From Candidatus Buchananbacteria bacterium (GTDB lineage Bacteria; Patescibacteriota; Patescibacteriia; 2-01-FULL-39-33), in contig CAIPBY010000067.1 in assembly GCA_903863425.1 (NCBI GenBank), positions 1 through 37,993 on the forward strand: a stretch of DNA of 37,993 bases. The letters run 5' to 3'. This document shows, one piece after another, positions 27,914 to 34,939 of this stretch. The stretch's first letter is position 1. Every line of letters starts with the position of its first letter. Below the pieces are notes generated by a model. It did not search any database, was not told the DNA's origin, and saw only the letters and a program-made list of their open reading frames with translations. A program made the position numbers and the translations under genes.

Positions 27914-28020
27914 TCCTACAAATTACAAATAAATACCGAATATACAAATGATTAAAAAATTAAAATGAAAAATGAAAAATGAAAATTTGTATATTTGTAA
28001 TAAATTTGTAATTTGTAGGA
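27914..28020. repeat. long nested inverted repeat between divergent genes
   Basis: TCCTACAAATTACAAAT (27914-27930) pairs perfectly with ATTTGTAATTTGTAGGA (28004-28020), 17 bp. Inside, TATACAAAT (27941-27949) pairs with ATTTGTATA (27985-27993). The apex holds the tandem A/T repeats AAAATGAAAAATGAAAAATG. It occupies most of the 235-bp gap between gyrB and the divergent gene at 28063, and no ORF is present. A further ATTTGTAG half-copy follows at 28031. Confidence 0.7.
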
Positions 28021-28045
28021 GCTGATCGTAATTTGTAGAGGTTTA

Positions 28046-28054
28046 TGTTATAAT
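28046..28054 (+). promoter_or_regulatory. extended -10 promoter of the 28063 gene
   Basis: TGTTATAAT is a perfect extended -10 (TGn plus TATAAT). No -35 match is evident, which is normal for extended -10 promoters. The ATG follows 8 bp after the -10, so the transcript would start within about 2 nt of the start codon. Confidence 0.6.
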
Positions 28055-28062
28055 ATTTATAT

Positions 28063-28896
28063 ATGGATAAGACTTCCTCTTCCGATCTGACCGATAGCCA
28101 GCTCAAGCTCAGCTATTGGTATGTCACTCATAAATTATCTTTGCGCCGGGCATGGAGAATATTTGTTATCGTTGTAGTTTGCCTTGTCTGGCTGTATATA
28201 ATTTGGCAGTTAGTTATTTTTGGTATGACTTATAAATCGCTCCAGCAAAATATCCAAACTATGCTTTTTTCTCCGGACATGTCTTTGTCCGCCATAGAGA
28301 AATCGGCGCCGCAACCGCTTTCTATTTCTGATATGAACGTATTGGGTTCAAATAACGAATATAATTATCTGGTGCAAGTTAATAATTCCAACAATAATTG
28401 GCTGGCTCAGTTTCAATACCGATTTACTACGCCAAGTTCTACGGAGCAAGATTTCCATTCGGGATTCGTCTTACCAGGCGATCATAAGTATCTAATGGAT
28501 TTGAGCAAGGCTTCACCCTCGGCTAGCTTGGAAATAAGGGACATGAACTGGTCAAAGGTAAATAAATTTGAGCTTACACAAAACAAGATGTCTCAGTTTA
28601 TAATTGACAATATTGATATCACTAAGCCGTCCAATGCTTCTGATCCTACCAAAGTCTATTTCACCATTAAGAATGATTCTGCCTATAGTTATTGGGAGGT
28701 TGATTTGCAGGTGTTGCTTATGAGTAATGGTTCTATCGTTGGTATTAATCATATCATCCTGAATTCATTTAGGTATGGTGAAAATAGAGGAGTGAATATA
28801 CTCTGGAACAATCCGGTGTCCAATGTTGATTCAGCAATTGTTATTCCTAATCTTAATATCCTCGACGGTAGTAATGTTATGCCTCTGAGCCAGTAA
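28063..28896 (+). CDS. single-span membrane protein, unknown
   Basis: A 277-aa protein I do not recognise. The N-terminal 30 residues are polar and basic (SYWYVTHKLSLRRAWR) and lead into one strong membrane helix (about 31-55, IFVIVVVCLVWLYIIWQLVIFGM). About 220 residues with a beta-rich composition follow outside. They contain two segments of similar style, YNYLVQVNNSNNNWLAQFQYRFT and TKVYFTIKNDSAYSYWEVDLQVLL, with 'V.N.(N/S)..W...(F/L)' spacing. These could be two Ig-like or FxLYD-like domains (inference). It has its own extended -10 promoter and a terminator, i.e. it is monocistronic. Position between gyrB and the heat-shock operon gives no functional hint. Confidence 0.7.
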   Translation: MDKTSSSDLTDSQLKLSYWYVTHKLSLRRAWRIFVIVVVCLVWLYIIWQLVIFGMTYKSLQQNIQTMLFSPDMSLSAIEKSAPQPLSISDMNVLGSNNEYNYLVQVNNSNNNWLAQFQYRFTTPSSTEQDFHSGFVLPGDHKYLMDLSKASPSASLEIRDMNWSKVNKFELTQNKMSQFIIDNIDITKPSNASDPTKVYFTIKNDSAYSYWEVDLQVLLMSNGSIVGINHIILNSFRYGENRGVNILWNNPVSNVDSAIVIPNLNILDGSNVMPLSQ

Positions 28897-28924
28897 AAAT
28901 TGTTTTTTTGTGATATTTATAATG

Positions 28925-28958
28925 ATCCCGAAAATTTGGTCTCGGGATTTTTATTTTG
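28925..28958 (+). terminator. intrinsic terminator after the 28063 gene
   Basis: ATCCCGA (28925-28931) pairs with TCGGGAT (28942-28948), 10-nt loop, followed by TTTTTATTTT. It separates the upstream gene from the heat-shock promoter. Confidence 0.8.
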
Positions 28959-28962
28959 CCTA

Positions 28963-28991
28963 TTGACAAGGATTTATAAATTCTATATATT
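28963..28991 (+). promoter_or_regulatory. heat-shock operon promoter (sigma-70 type)
   Basis: TTGACA (28963-28968), a 17-bp spacer and TATATT (28986-28991). The predicted start site falls within the CIRCE element that begins 4 bp after the -10, the classic arrangement for HrcA repression. Confidence 0.85.
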
Positions 28992-28995
28992 TATA

Positions 28996-29022
28996 TTAGC
29001 ACTCAAACAGTGAGAGTGCTAA
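28996..29022. promoter_or_regulatory. CIRCE operator (HrcA binding site)
   Basis: TTAGCACTC-N9-GAGTGCTAA is a perfect match to the CIRCE consensus with 9-bp arms. It is located between the promoter and hrcA. HrcA dimers bind this site and repress the operon until heat shock draws off GroEL (family knowledge). No second CIRCE was found, notably none before dnaK. Confidence 0.97.
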
Positions 29023-29051
29023 TAGATAAAAGTATTTAAATTTAGATAAAA

Positions 29052-29747
29052 ATGGACGACAGGCAAAAAAAATTGCTTAAGGTAATTGTCGAAGAATATA
29101 TTAGTTCGGCCACTCCTGTCGGCTCCGGAATTATTGCCGAGAAATATTTCAGTGATTTGAGTTCAGCTACTATTAGAAATGACATGGCTGAATTAGAAGA
29201 AATCGGCTATATTTCTCAACCGCATACCTCTGCCGGAAGAATTCCGACTTTGGCCGGTTATGGGTTTTATTTAGAAAATTTTGTCGCCTCTGGAGAGATT
29301 AATTCCAAGCACAGAAAAGTAATTGAAGAAACGCTTCGTTCTATCGGTAAAGATGAAGAGGGAATAAAAACTTTAGCCAAGACTTTGGCCGAATTGTCCG
29401 GTGGTGTTATTCTGGTAGGATTTTCGCCTATAAATGTGTATTATACGGGAATTTCTAACTTATTCAGACAGCCGGAATTTCAGCATAATAACTTAATGTT
29501 TTCCATGTCGGAGATTATAGATCATTTGGACGAAGTCATGGCTATGGTTTTTAATTCAGTTAATGAGCAGGTTATGGTGCTAATCGGAGAGGATAGTCCG
29601 TTCGGAGAGTTTTCTTCAGTGGTTATAGTCAAGTACGAGTTTTCAGGACAGGTTGGCCTTATCGGAATACTAGGACCGAATAGGATGAATTATCGGCAGA
29701 ATATGGGACTAATTCAATTAAGTCAAGAATTATTAAAAAATATTTAA
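29052..29747 (+). CDS. hrcA: heat-inducible repressor HrcA, internally shortened
   Basis: HrcA represses heat-shock genes by binding CIRCE, and a perfect CIRCE lies 30 bp upstream. The winged-helix N-terminus is complete (KKLLKVIVEEYISSATPVGSG, SSATIRNDMAELEEIGYISQPHTSAGRIPT). The C-terminal block (YYTGISNLFRQPEF, IGEDSPFGEFSSVVIVKYEFSGQVGLIGILGPNRMNY) is also present. The protein is 231 aa against about 340 in most bacteria. Comparing these blocks, about 100 residues are missing between LAELSGGVILVGF and YYTGISNL, where the inserted dimerising domain sits in the Thermotoga structure. HrcA activity normally depends on GroEL; groEL is not in the window. grpE follows after 11 bp. Confidence 0.93.
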   Translation: MDDRQKKLLKVIVEEYISSATPVGSGIIAEKYFSDLSSATIRNDMAELEEIGYISQPHTSAGRIPTLAGYGFYLENFVASGEINSKHRKVIEETLRSIGKDEEGIKTLAKTLAELSGGVILVGFSPINVYYTGISNLFRQPEFQHNNLMFSMSEIIDHLDEVMAMVFNSVNEQVMVLIGEDSPFGEFSSVVIVKYEFSGQVGLIGILGPNRMNYRQNMGLIQLSQELLKNI

Positions 29748-29758
29748 AGCTAAATATT

Positions 29759-30268
29759 ATGGCAGAAGACAAAAATCAATTAACGGATGATCTCTCAGGA
29801 GTAGACATTGAAGAATTAAGAAAGGAATTGGAGCTGACGAAAGTGATGAGCGAGGACCATTTGGCAGGTTGGCAAAGAGCTAGGGCGGATTATTCTAATT
29901 TGAAGAAAGAACACGAAAGAAGACAGCAGGAAATTGCCGAATTCGCCAATGCAGCCACTATGGCAGAGATTATTCCCATTTATAATTATTTCAAATTAGC
30001 CTTGAAGCATATTCCAGAAGATTCCAAGAAATTGGATTGGGTCAAGGGATTGGATTTTATCCAGAAGCAATTTGTCGACTTCTTGAAGAAATTCAATATT
30101 ACAGAGATTCTGACTGTGGGCGAGAAGTTCGATCCTAATTTCCATGAAGCGGTGGAGTGTGAGAAAAAGGATGGATGCCAAGAGGGAATAATTTATGAAG
30201 AAATTACGCCGGGATACATGTTGGGAGATAAGGTGATTGAGCCGGCGAAAGTGAAAGTAGGTAAGTAA
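29759..30268 (+). CDS. grpE: nucleotide exchange factor GrpE
   Basis: GrpE releases ADP from DnaK. The 169-aa protein has the long N-terminal dimerising helix (LTDDLSGVDIEELRKELELT, GWQRARADYSNLKKEHERRQQEIAEFANA). It is followed by the hinge and the compact beta domain (FDPNFHEAVECEKKDGCQEGIIYEEITPGYMLGDKVIEPAKVKVGK), which carries the PxxHEAV and GY.L....IRPA-type signatures. Length is at the short end of normal. The usual 'RPAKVxVSK' end reads EPAKVKVGK. In most genomes dnaK follows directly; here a minus-strand island of about 0.65 kb intervenes. Confidence 0.95.
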   Translation: MAEDKNQLTDDLSGVDIEELRKELELTKVMSEDHLAGWQRARADYSNLKKEHERRQQEIAEFANAATMAEIIPIYNYFKLALKHIPEDSKKLDWVKGLDFIQKQFVDFLKKFNITEILTVGEKFDPNFHEAVECEKKDGCQEGIIYEEITPGYMLGDKVIEPAKVKVGK

Positions 30269-30278
30269 AAGTATTTTG

Positions 30279-30315
30279 AAAAAAAAGAGCGCTCCGGACG
30301 GTTGTCGCGGAGCAC
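30279..30315 (-). terminator. intrinsic terminator of the minus-strand ACP operon
   Basis: On the minus strand GTGCTCCG pairs with CGGAGCGC (8 bp with one G-U, 11-nt loop), followed by TCTTTTTTTTC. It lies 45 bp beyond the 60-aa gene and just behind grpE, and closes the island. Confidence 0.8.
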
Positions 30316-30359
30316 GGGAACAAGGGACGGGTGAAGGTGCGGGTGGGGAATGCTATGCC

Positions 30360-30542
30360 TCAGCGTAATACTTTCCGTTGTTTGATGAGGAGTTGAACCT
30401 CTAAGATGGTTCCCTCGGGTTCGGTTTTTGTCGCAATTGCGCCGACACTCATCAATCCCTGCATTTCGCATGGAGTTCCCTTCGTGAAAATGATCGTCAC
30501 AGTTTTGTCTCGATCGTGTTGCGGAACGGGTTCGAAGTTCAT
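30360..30542 (-). CDS. 60-residue protein coupled to the acyl carrier protein
   Basis: A small unknown protein on the minus strand. Its ATG overlaps the TGA of the carrier-protein gene (ATGA) and is preceded by a perfect AGGAGG 7 nt upstream, so it is very probably translated. It is soluble, with a central beta-like stretch KTVTIIFTKG and a C-terminal ILEVQLLIKQRKVLR. It has one Cys and no signal peptide or membrane helix. I recognise no family. Because it is translationally coupled to an ACP, a role as partner, modifier or substrate of that carrier is a reasonable but untested inference. It would be missed by length cut-offs in automated annotation. Confidence 0.65.
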   Translation of the reverse strand: MNFEPVPQHDRDKTVTIIFTKGTPCEMQGLMSVGAIATKTEPEGTILEVQLLIKQRKVLR

Positions 30543-30826
30543 ACGTGTTCCTCCTGTTGCGTTTCAGCCTGTTCGGCGCTTTTGCAGATGAAGTCGGTGA
30601 TGCCACTAAGGGTGAGTTCATCGTAATCGAAGTAATCGAGTAAGCCGAAGTTGGCAGTGGGGAATTCCCTTTCCAACTTCACTATGATTTCCGCCTGATC
30701 CAGTGAATCGATACCCAAGTCATTGGTTAATCGTGCTTCGGGGGTTAGCGTTGTGTTGCTGTCCCCAGTGGTTTCCCTGACAGTTAAATACACTATATCC
30801 AATACAGTATCATGATTTAACAACAT
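30539..30826 (-). CDS. acyl carrier protein-like (phosphopantetheine carrier)
   Basis: A 95-aa carrier protein. LTPEARLTNDLGIDSLDQAEIIVKLEREF matches the helix-loop-helix of acyl/peptidyl carrier proteins, with Ser41 in GIDSLD as the phosphopantetheine attachment site. LSGITDFICKSAE corresponds to the last helix, and an acidic tail (AEQAETQQEEHV) follows. The insertion PTANFGLLDYFDYDEL in the loop before helix III is longer than in AcpP. No fatty-acid or polyketide enzyme and no phosphopantetheinyl transferase is in the window. CPR genomes usually lack fatty-acid synthesis, so the role is unclear. The gene has its own promoter, an AAGGAG 9 nt upstream and GC content above its neighbours, and it splits grpE from dnaK on the opposite strand, suggesting transfer. 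Confidence 0.85.
   Translation of the reverse strand: MLLNHDTVLDIVYLTVRETTGDSNTTLTPEARLTNDLGIDSLDQAEIIVKLEREFPTANFGLLDYFDYDELTLSGITDFICKSAEQAETQQEEHV
30550..30555 (-). promoter_or_regulatory. Shine-Dalgarno sequence of the 60-aa gene
   Basis: Perfect AGGAGG on the minus strand, 7 nt before the ATG at 30542, inside the end of the ACP gene. Strong SD sequences are nearly absent from the other genes here, so this decides the start and marks the island as different. Confidence 0.75.
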
Positions 30827-30835
30827 TATTGTGGT

Positions 30836-30841
30836 CTCCTT
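30836..30841 (-). promoter_or_regulatory. Shine-Dalgarno sequence of the ACP gene
   Basis: AAGGAG on the minus strand, 9 nt before the ATG at 30826. It confirms that start and contrasts with the SD-less genes around it. Confidence 0.7.
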
Positions 30842-30879
30842 AGAGCCTTGTTGTAGACAGTACGGTAACTAACATAAGA

Positions 30880-30908
30880 ATCATAAACCATTTAAAGATT
30901 ATTTTCAA
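30880..30908 (-). promoter_or_regulatory. promoter of the minus-strand ACP operon
   Basis: On the minus strand TTGAAA (30908-30903) and TATGAT (30885-30880) are spaced by exactly 17 bp. A leader of about 45 nt would precede the ACP start. The -35 lies within the AT-rich region that also carries the candidate dnaK promoter. Confidence 0.7.
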
Positions 30909-30930
30909 ATTAATTAATTATAAATATAAA
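30902..30930 (+). promoter_or_regulatory. candidate separate promoter for dnaK
   Basis: TTTTCA (30902-30907), a 17-bp spacer and TATAAA (30925-30930) lie 15 bp before the dnaK ATG, overlapping the -35 of the divergent ACP promoter. In such AT-rich DNA chance matches are likely, so this is tentative. No CIRCE accompanies it. Confidence 0.35.
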
Positions 30931-30945
30931 TAAAGAAAAAATACT

Positions 30946-32874
30946 ATGAGTAAAATTCTAGGAATCGATTTGGGCACTACCAATAGTGCCATGGCCATTA
31001 TGGAAGGAGGCCAACCCAAAATTGTGGAAAACAAAGAAGGAGCCAGAACCACGCCTTCAATTATCGCAGTCAGCAAAACTGGCGAGCGCATGGTTGGTGT
31101 TTCTGCCAAAAGACAAGCGGTTACTAATCCAACCAATACGCTTTTCTCCATCAAGAGATTGATTGGTAGAAAATGGGAAGATCCGGAAGTGCAAAGGGAT
31201 TTATCTTTAATGCCTTTCAAAATTCAAAAGTCTGGTGGCGGAGTGAAAATCGTTATGGGCGACAAAGAATATAGCCCTCAAGAAATTTCTGCCATGATCC
31301 TGACAAAGTTAAAGGAAGACGCAGAAGCCAAGCTGGGTGAGAAAATAACTGAAGCTATTATCACAGTTCCTGCTTATTTTGATGATGCACAAAGACAAGC
31401 CACCAAAGATGCCGGAGAAATCGCTGGGCTTACTGTGAAAAGAATTATTAATGAGCCTACGGCCGCTGCCCTAGCTTATGGTTTTGATAAGAAAAAAGGC
31501 GAACAGATTGCGGTCTATGATTTGGGTGGAGGAACTTTTGATATTTCTATTCTTGATGTCTCCGAGGACACGGTCGAAGTGAAATCCACCAATGGCGATA
31601 CTCACTTGGGCGGTGATGATTTCGATCAAAAGATTATGGATTGGATTATGGGAGAATTCAAGAAGCAAGAGGGAATTGATTTGTCCAAGGATCAGACTGC
31701 GCTTCAAAGAGTGAAGGAATCAGCCGAGAAAGCCAAAATCGAGCTTTCTACTCAAATGGAAACCGAAATCAACCAGCCTTTTATCACCATGGGAAGCGAC
31801 AGCTCACCCAAGCATCTTAATTTAAAGATGACTAGATCACAACTCGAGAGTTTGGTTATGGATTTAGTGGATAAGACTTTTGAGCCAGTCAAAAAAGCGC
31901 TTAGCGATGCCGGCATGACTACTTCGCAAATTCAGGAAGTGGTTATGGTTGGTGGTATGACTCGTATGCCATTGGTGCTTAAGAAAGTTGAAGAATTTTT
32001 TGGTAAGAAACCAAACATAACAGTTAATCCTGACGAAGTGGTAGCTCTTGGCGCGGCCGTACAAGCTGGTGTGCTTCAGGGCGATATTAAGGACGTGTTG
32101 CTTCTCGATGTTACTCCTTTGACTCTTGGTATCGAGACTTATGGCCAGGTGATGACACCACTAATTGATAGAAATACTACTATTCCTACTTCCAAGTCAC
32201 AAGTATTCTCGACTGCTGCGGATAATCAGCCAGCCGTAGAAATCCATGTGCTCCAGGGAGAAAGACCAATGGCGACTGACAACAAGACCCTGGGTAAATT
32301 TGTGCTCGACGGTATCCCGCCAGCACCTCGAGGCGTACCTCAAGTCGAGGTGACTTTTGATATTGATGCCAATGGAATTCTAAATGTCAAAGCCAAAGAC
32401 AAAGCTACCAGCAAAGAACAGCATATCACCATTACTTCATCTTCCGGATTATCCAAAGAGGAAATTGAACGTATGAAGAAAGAAGCCGAGTTGCATGCTG
32501 AAGAAGATAAGAAGCGAAAAGAATTAATTGATCTCAAAAATCAAGCGGAAAATTTAATTTTCACAGTTGAAAAGACTTTGAAGGATGCGGGCGATAAGGT
32601 TGATGCCACCACCAGAAAAGATATTATGGACAAGACTGAGGATTTGAAGAAGTCCAAGGATGGCACCGATAAGGAAATACTGCAGAAGAATTATGACGCC
32701 TTAAGTGAAGCCATTGGTAAGGTTGGTGCTGCTATGTACCAACAGCCTGGTGCTGACGCTGGTCAGGCTGGTCCTCAGGCTGGAGCTGGTGAACAAGCTC
32801 AAGCTAGTCAAACTGAGCAAGGACCAAAGACTGATGAGCCGGTTGAAGGACAATTTGAAGAAGTGAAAAAGTGA
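30946..32874 (+). CDS. dnaK: Hsp70 chaperone DnaK
   Basis: The ATP-driven Hsp70 that works with DnaJ and GrpE. The 642-aa length and every landmark are standard: [71 protein letters not shown] and the linker region [13 protein letters not shown]. The substrate-binding domain ([20 protein letters not shown]) is followed by a helical lid and a Gly/Ala/Gln-rich tail ending in EGQFEEVKK. Upstream, an opposite-strand ACP island and its terminator separate it from grpE. Either read-through from the CIRCE promoter or a local promoter (30902) must supply transcription. It is followed after 9 bp by the dehydratase-like genes. Confidence 0.98.
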   Translation: MSKILGIDLGTTNSAMAIMEGGQPKIVENKEGARTTPSIIAVSKTGERMVGVSAKRQAVTNPTNTLFSIKRLIGRKWEDPEVQRDLSLMPFKIQKSGGGVKIVMGDKEYSPQEISAMILTKLKEDAEAKLGEKITEAIITVPAYFDDAQRQATKDAGEIAGLTVKRIINEPTAAALAYGFDKKKGEQIAVYDLGGGTFDISILDVSEDTVEVKSTNGDTHLGGDDFDQKIMDWIMGEFKKQEGIDLSKDQTALQRVKESAEKAKIELSTQMETEINQPFITMGSDSSPKHLNLKMTRSQLESLVMDLVDKTFEPVKKALSDAGMTTSQIQEVVMVGGMTRMPLVLKKVEEFFGKKPNITVNPDEVVALGAAVQAGVLQGDIKDVLLLDVTPLTLGIETYGQVMTPLIDRNTTIPTSKSQVFSTAADNQPAVEIHVLQGERPMATDNKTLGKFVLDGIPPAPRGVPQVEVTFDIDANGILNVKAKDKATSKEQHITITSSSGLSKEEIERMKKEAELHAEEDKKRKELIDLKNQAENLIFTVEKTLKDAGDKVDATTRKDIMDKTEDLKKSKDGTDKEILQKNYDALSEAIGKVGAAMYQQPGADAGQAGPQAGAGEQAQASQTEQGPKTDEPVEGQFEEVKK

Positions 32875-32883
32875 AAATTAATT

Positions 32884-33840
32884 ATGAAAATTGGCATCCC
32901 TAGAGCGGGCTTGTATTATCTTTACTTTCCATTTTGGAAGAAGTTTTTTGATGAATTGGGAGTTGAGGTGGTGGTATCGCCAAAAACGGATAAGCAAATA
33001 ATGGATATTGGACTTTCGACCGCTAACGGTGAAGCGTGTTTGCCCATTAAAATATTCTATGGCCATGTCAATTGGTTAAGGGCTAATGGAGCAAATATCT
33101 TTTTGTTTCCTCAGATGGATATAATGACCAACTCCCTTAAAAAGTTAGGAGAAAAATCATTTTTTTGTCCATATTTTGTGGGCATGTCTGATGTGATGAG
33201 GGCCGAATATCCGGAAATAGAAATAATCAGCCCCAAGATGGCTATGGATGATAAAACTATTGATCCTGAGTCATGGTTGGAATTAGCAGATAAATTCGGG
33301 AAAAATAAAGCAGAAGTAAAATCAGCTTTCGAGAAAGCTCAAGCCGAACATGTTTCTTTTATTGCCAGAATGCAGGCCGAACAATTGATGCCGGTAGAAA
33401 TTATCGACGGCATAAAGATAAATAGTTCCAGCAAAGACAAGATTGCCATAATTGGTCATCCATACTTAACTTATGATTTTCACGCTAGTTTGAATATTAT
33501 TGGTAAGATGATTAAAAATGGCTATTTTGTCAGGACTATGGAGATGATTACTGAAAGTGAGAAGGCTGAGGCCGTGGAATCGCTTTTCCTGCAACCACAC
33601 AATCATTGGTTTTTGACCAATGAAGAGCGAATGGCCTTGATGGCAGTTGCCAAAGACAAAGACGTCAAAGGTATAATTTATTTGACGCCATTTAATTGCG
33701 GGCCGGATTTTCTGATGGAAACTTTTGTGCTCAAGGATGTGAGAAAGTTGAAGCCCATTACCACCATCTCAATTGACGAGGCTAGTGGTGAAGCCGGACT
33801 CGCCACCAGGATAGAAGCCTTTATTGACGTTTTGAAATAA
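32884..33840 (+). CDS. 2-hydroxyacyl-CoA dehydratase-related subunit (COG3580/DUF2229-like)
   Basis: A 318-aa protein resembling the DUF2229/COG3580 part of large 'CoA-substrate-specific enzyme activase' proteins. The start IGIPRAGLYYLYFPFWKKFFDELG is the family's characteristic N-terminus. Conserved Cys-containing blocks are NGEACLPIKIFYGHV, FFCPYFVGMSDVMRAEYP and TPFNCGPDFLMETFV, likely iron-sulfur ligands. GHPYLTYD is another family block. In large bacterial homologues this domain is fused to the following subunit and to the ATPase; here the three parts are separate, consecutive genes. The family is related to HgdA/HgdB-type dehydratases and double-cubane cluster proteins. The substrate cannot be named. 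ATG lies 9 bp after dnaK. Confidence 0.78.
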   Translation: MKIGIPRAGLYYLYFPFWKKFFDELGVEVVVSPKTDKQIMDIGLSTANGEACLPIKIFYGHVNWLRANGANIFLFPQMDIMTNSLKKLGEKSFFCPYFVGMSDVMRAEYPEIEIISPKMAMDDKTIDPESWLELADKFGKNKAEVKSAFEKAQAEHVSFIARMQAEQLMPVEIIDGIKINSSSKDKIAIIGHPYLTYDFHASLNIIGKMIKNGYFVRTMEMITESEKAEAVESLFLQPHNHWFLTNEERMALMAVAKDKDVKGIIYLTPFNCGPDFLMETFVLKDVRKLKPITTISIDEASGEAGLATRIEAFIDVLK

Positions 33841-33842
33841 TT

Positions 33843-34928
33843 ATGAAATACGCATCATACCACGGACTAAATCAACACATTGCCATGAGAGTGATGTTTA
33901 ATTATTTTGGTAAGAAATTTATAGAACTTCCACAGCTAAACGATAAGATGTTGAGGTGGGGCGAGGCCAATGCTCCTGAATATTCCTGTTTTCCTTTGAA
34001 GGCGTATATGGGATTTTTCAAGGCCTTGATAGATATGGATGTCCATGATTTCTTCGTTTATGGAGCAACAACCATAAGATCTTGCCGGTATATGGATTTA
34101 TGGGAAGGCGGAAAGAAAATACTGGCCGATAAGGGTTATGATTTTAATATCCACTATTGGGGTGGATTCGGCACCATGAATATTTTTAAGCAATTTCAGG
34201 GTATAATGGGCAAGTGCTCTAAAGCCAAAATTGCCGTAGGTATCTTGGTTTATGCTGATGCGCTTTATGCGGTTGATAAATTAAACGATGAAGCCAACAA
34301 ATTAAGGCCAAGAGAAGTCAAGGCCGGTTCTGTCGATGCTTGGCTTAAGAAGTGGTATGAAAAAATGAAGAAACAGAAGAAGCTTGGCAAGCCTGTCAAG
34401 ATCATGAATGTCGGTCTTAAGGATTTAAAGAACATCGAAATAGATAATGATAGGGAAATAATAAAAGTGGCCTTTGTCGGGGATGTGTTTAAGGTGCATG
34501 AACCGTTTTTCCATTTTGATACGATTAAAAAAATAAATAAGCTCGGTTTGGAGGCTAGACAGCCGATAACTTTCTCTTTATTTTTCTTTGGACAGAATCC
34601 TATTTTTTTCCGATCCGATATGGTGAAGAAATTTAAGAATTATCAGAAAAAAGCCAAGAAATATATGTCTTCTTCGCCGACCTCGTACTTGGATATTAGT
34701 ATAGGGGAAGTAATAGAAGATCTTGAAAATGGCGCCAAAGGCATAATTCATTTTCAGAGCTTCGGTTGTATGCCGGATATCATGTTTAAGCCGATTTTGG
34801 ATCGGATTGCCAAAGATTATAATGTGCCTATCATGCATTTCATGCGAGATACGCATGCTTCTGACGGCGCTTACCAGACACGGTTGGAGGCATTCTCAGA
34901 TTTAGTTAAGCGGAAAAGCAAAAAATAA
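33843..34928 (+). CDS. 2-hydroxyacyl-CoA dehydratase-related subunit (COG3581/HgdB-like)
   Basis: A 361-aa partner of the previous protein. It begins with YASYHGLNQHIAMRVMFNYFG and has the Cys-containing blocks EYSCFPLKAYMGF, TTIRSCRYMDLWEGG and HFQSFGCMPDIMFKPIL. These correspond to the cluster-binding Cys positions of the HgdB-like family. It ends with PIMHFMRDTHASDGAYQTRLEAF, also typical. It starts 2 bp after its partner, implying a stoichiometric complex. In family terms a low-potential iron-sulfur cluster here would receive electrons from the ATPase encoded next and reduce a hard-to-reduce substrate. Whether that is an acyl-CoA is unknown, since no CoA-transferase or acyl-CoA gene is nearby. 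Confidence 0.76.
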   Translation: MKYASYHGLNQHIAMRVMFNYFGKKFIELPQLNDKMLRWGEANAPEYSCFPLKAYMGFFKALIDMDVHDFFVYGATTIRSCRYMDLWEGGKKILADKGYDFNIHYWGGFGTMNIFKQFQGIMGKCSKAKIAVGILVYADALYAVDKLNDEANKLRPREVKAGSVDAWLKKWYEKMKKQKKLGKPVKIMNVGLKDLKNIEIDNDREIIKVAFVGDVFKVHEPFFHFDTIKKINKLGLEARQPITFSLFFFGQNPIFFRSDMVKKFKNYQKKAKKYMSSSPTSYLDISIGEVIEDLENGAKGIIHFQSFGCMPDIMFKPILDRIAKDYNVPIMHFMRDTHASDGAYQTRLEAFSDLVKRKSKK

Positions 34929-34939
34929 AGATAAATACC

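Noticed and set aside
30193-30621. 142-aa minus-strand ORF across the ACP island and the grpE end
   Set aside because: It overlaps both the ACP and the 60-aa gene out of frame, runs into grpE and has low-complexity Arg/His-rich composition; it is a shadow frame.
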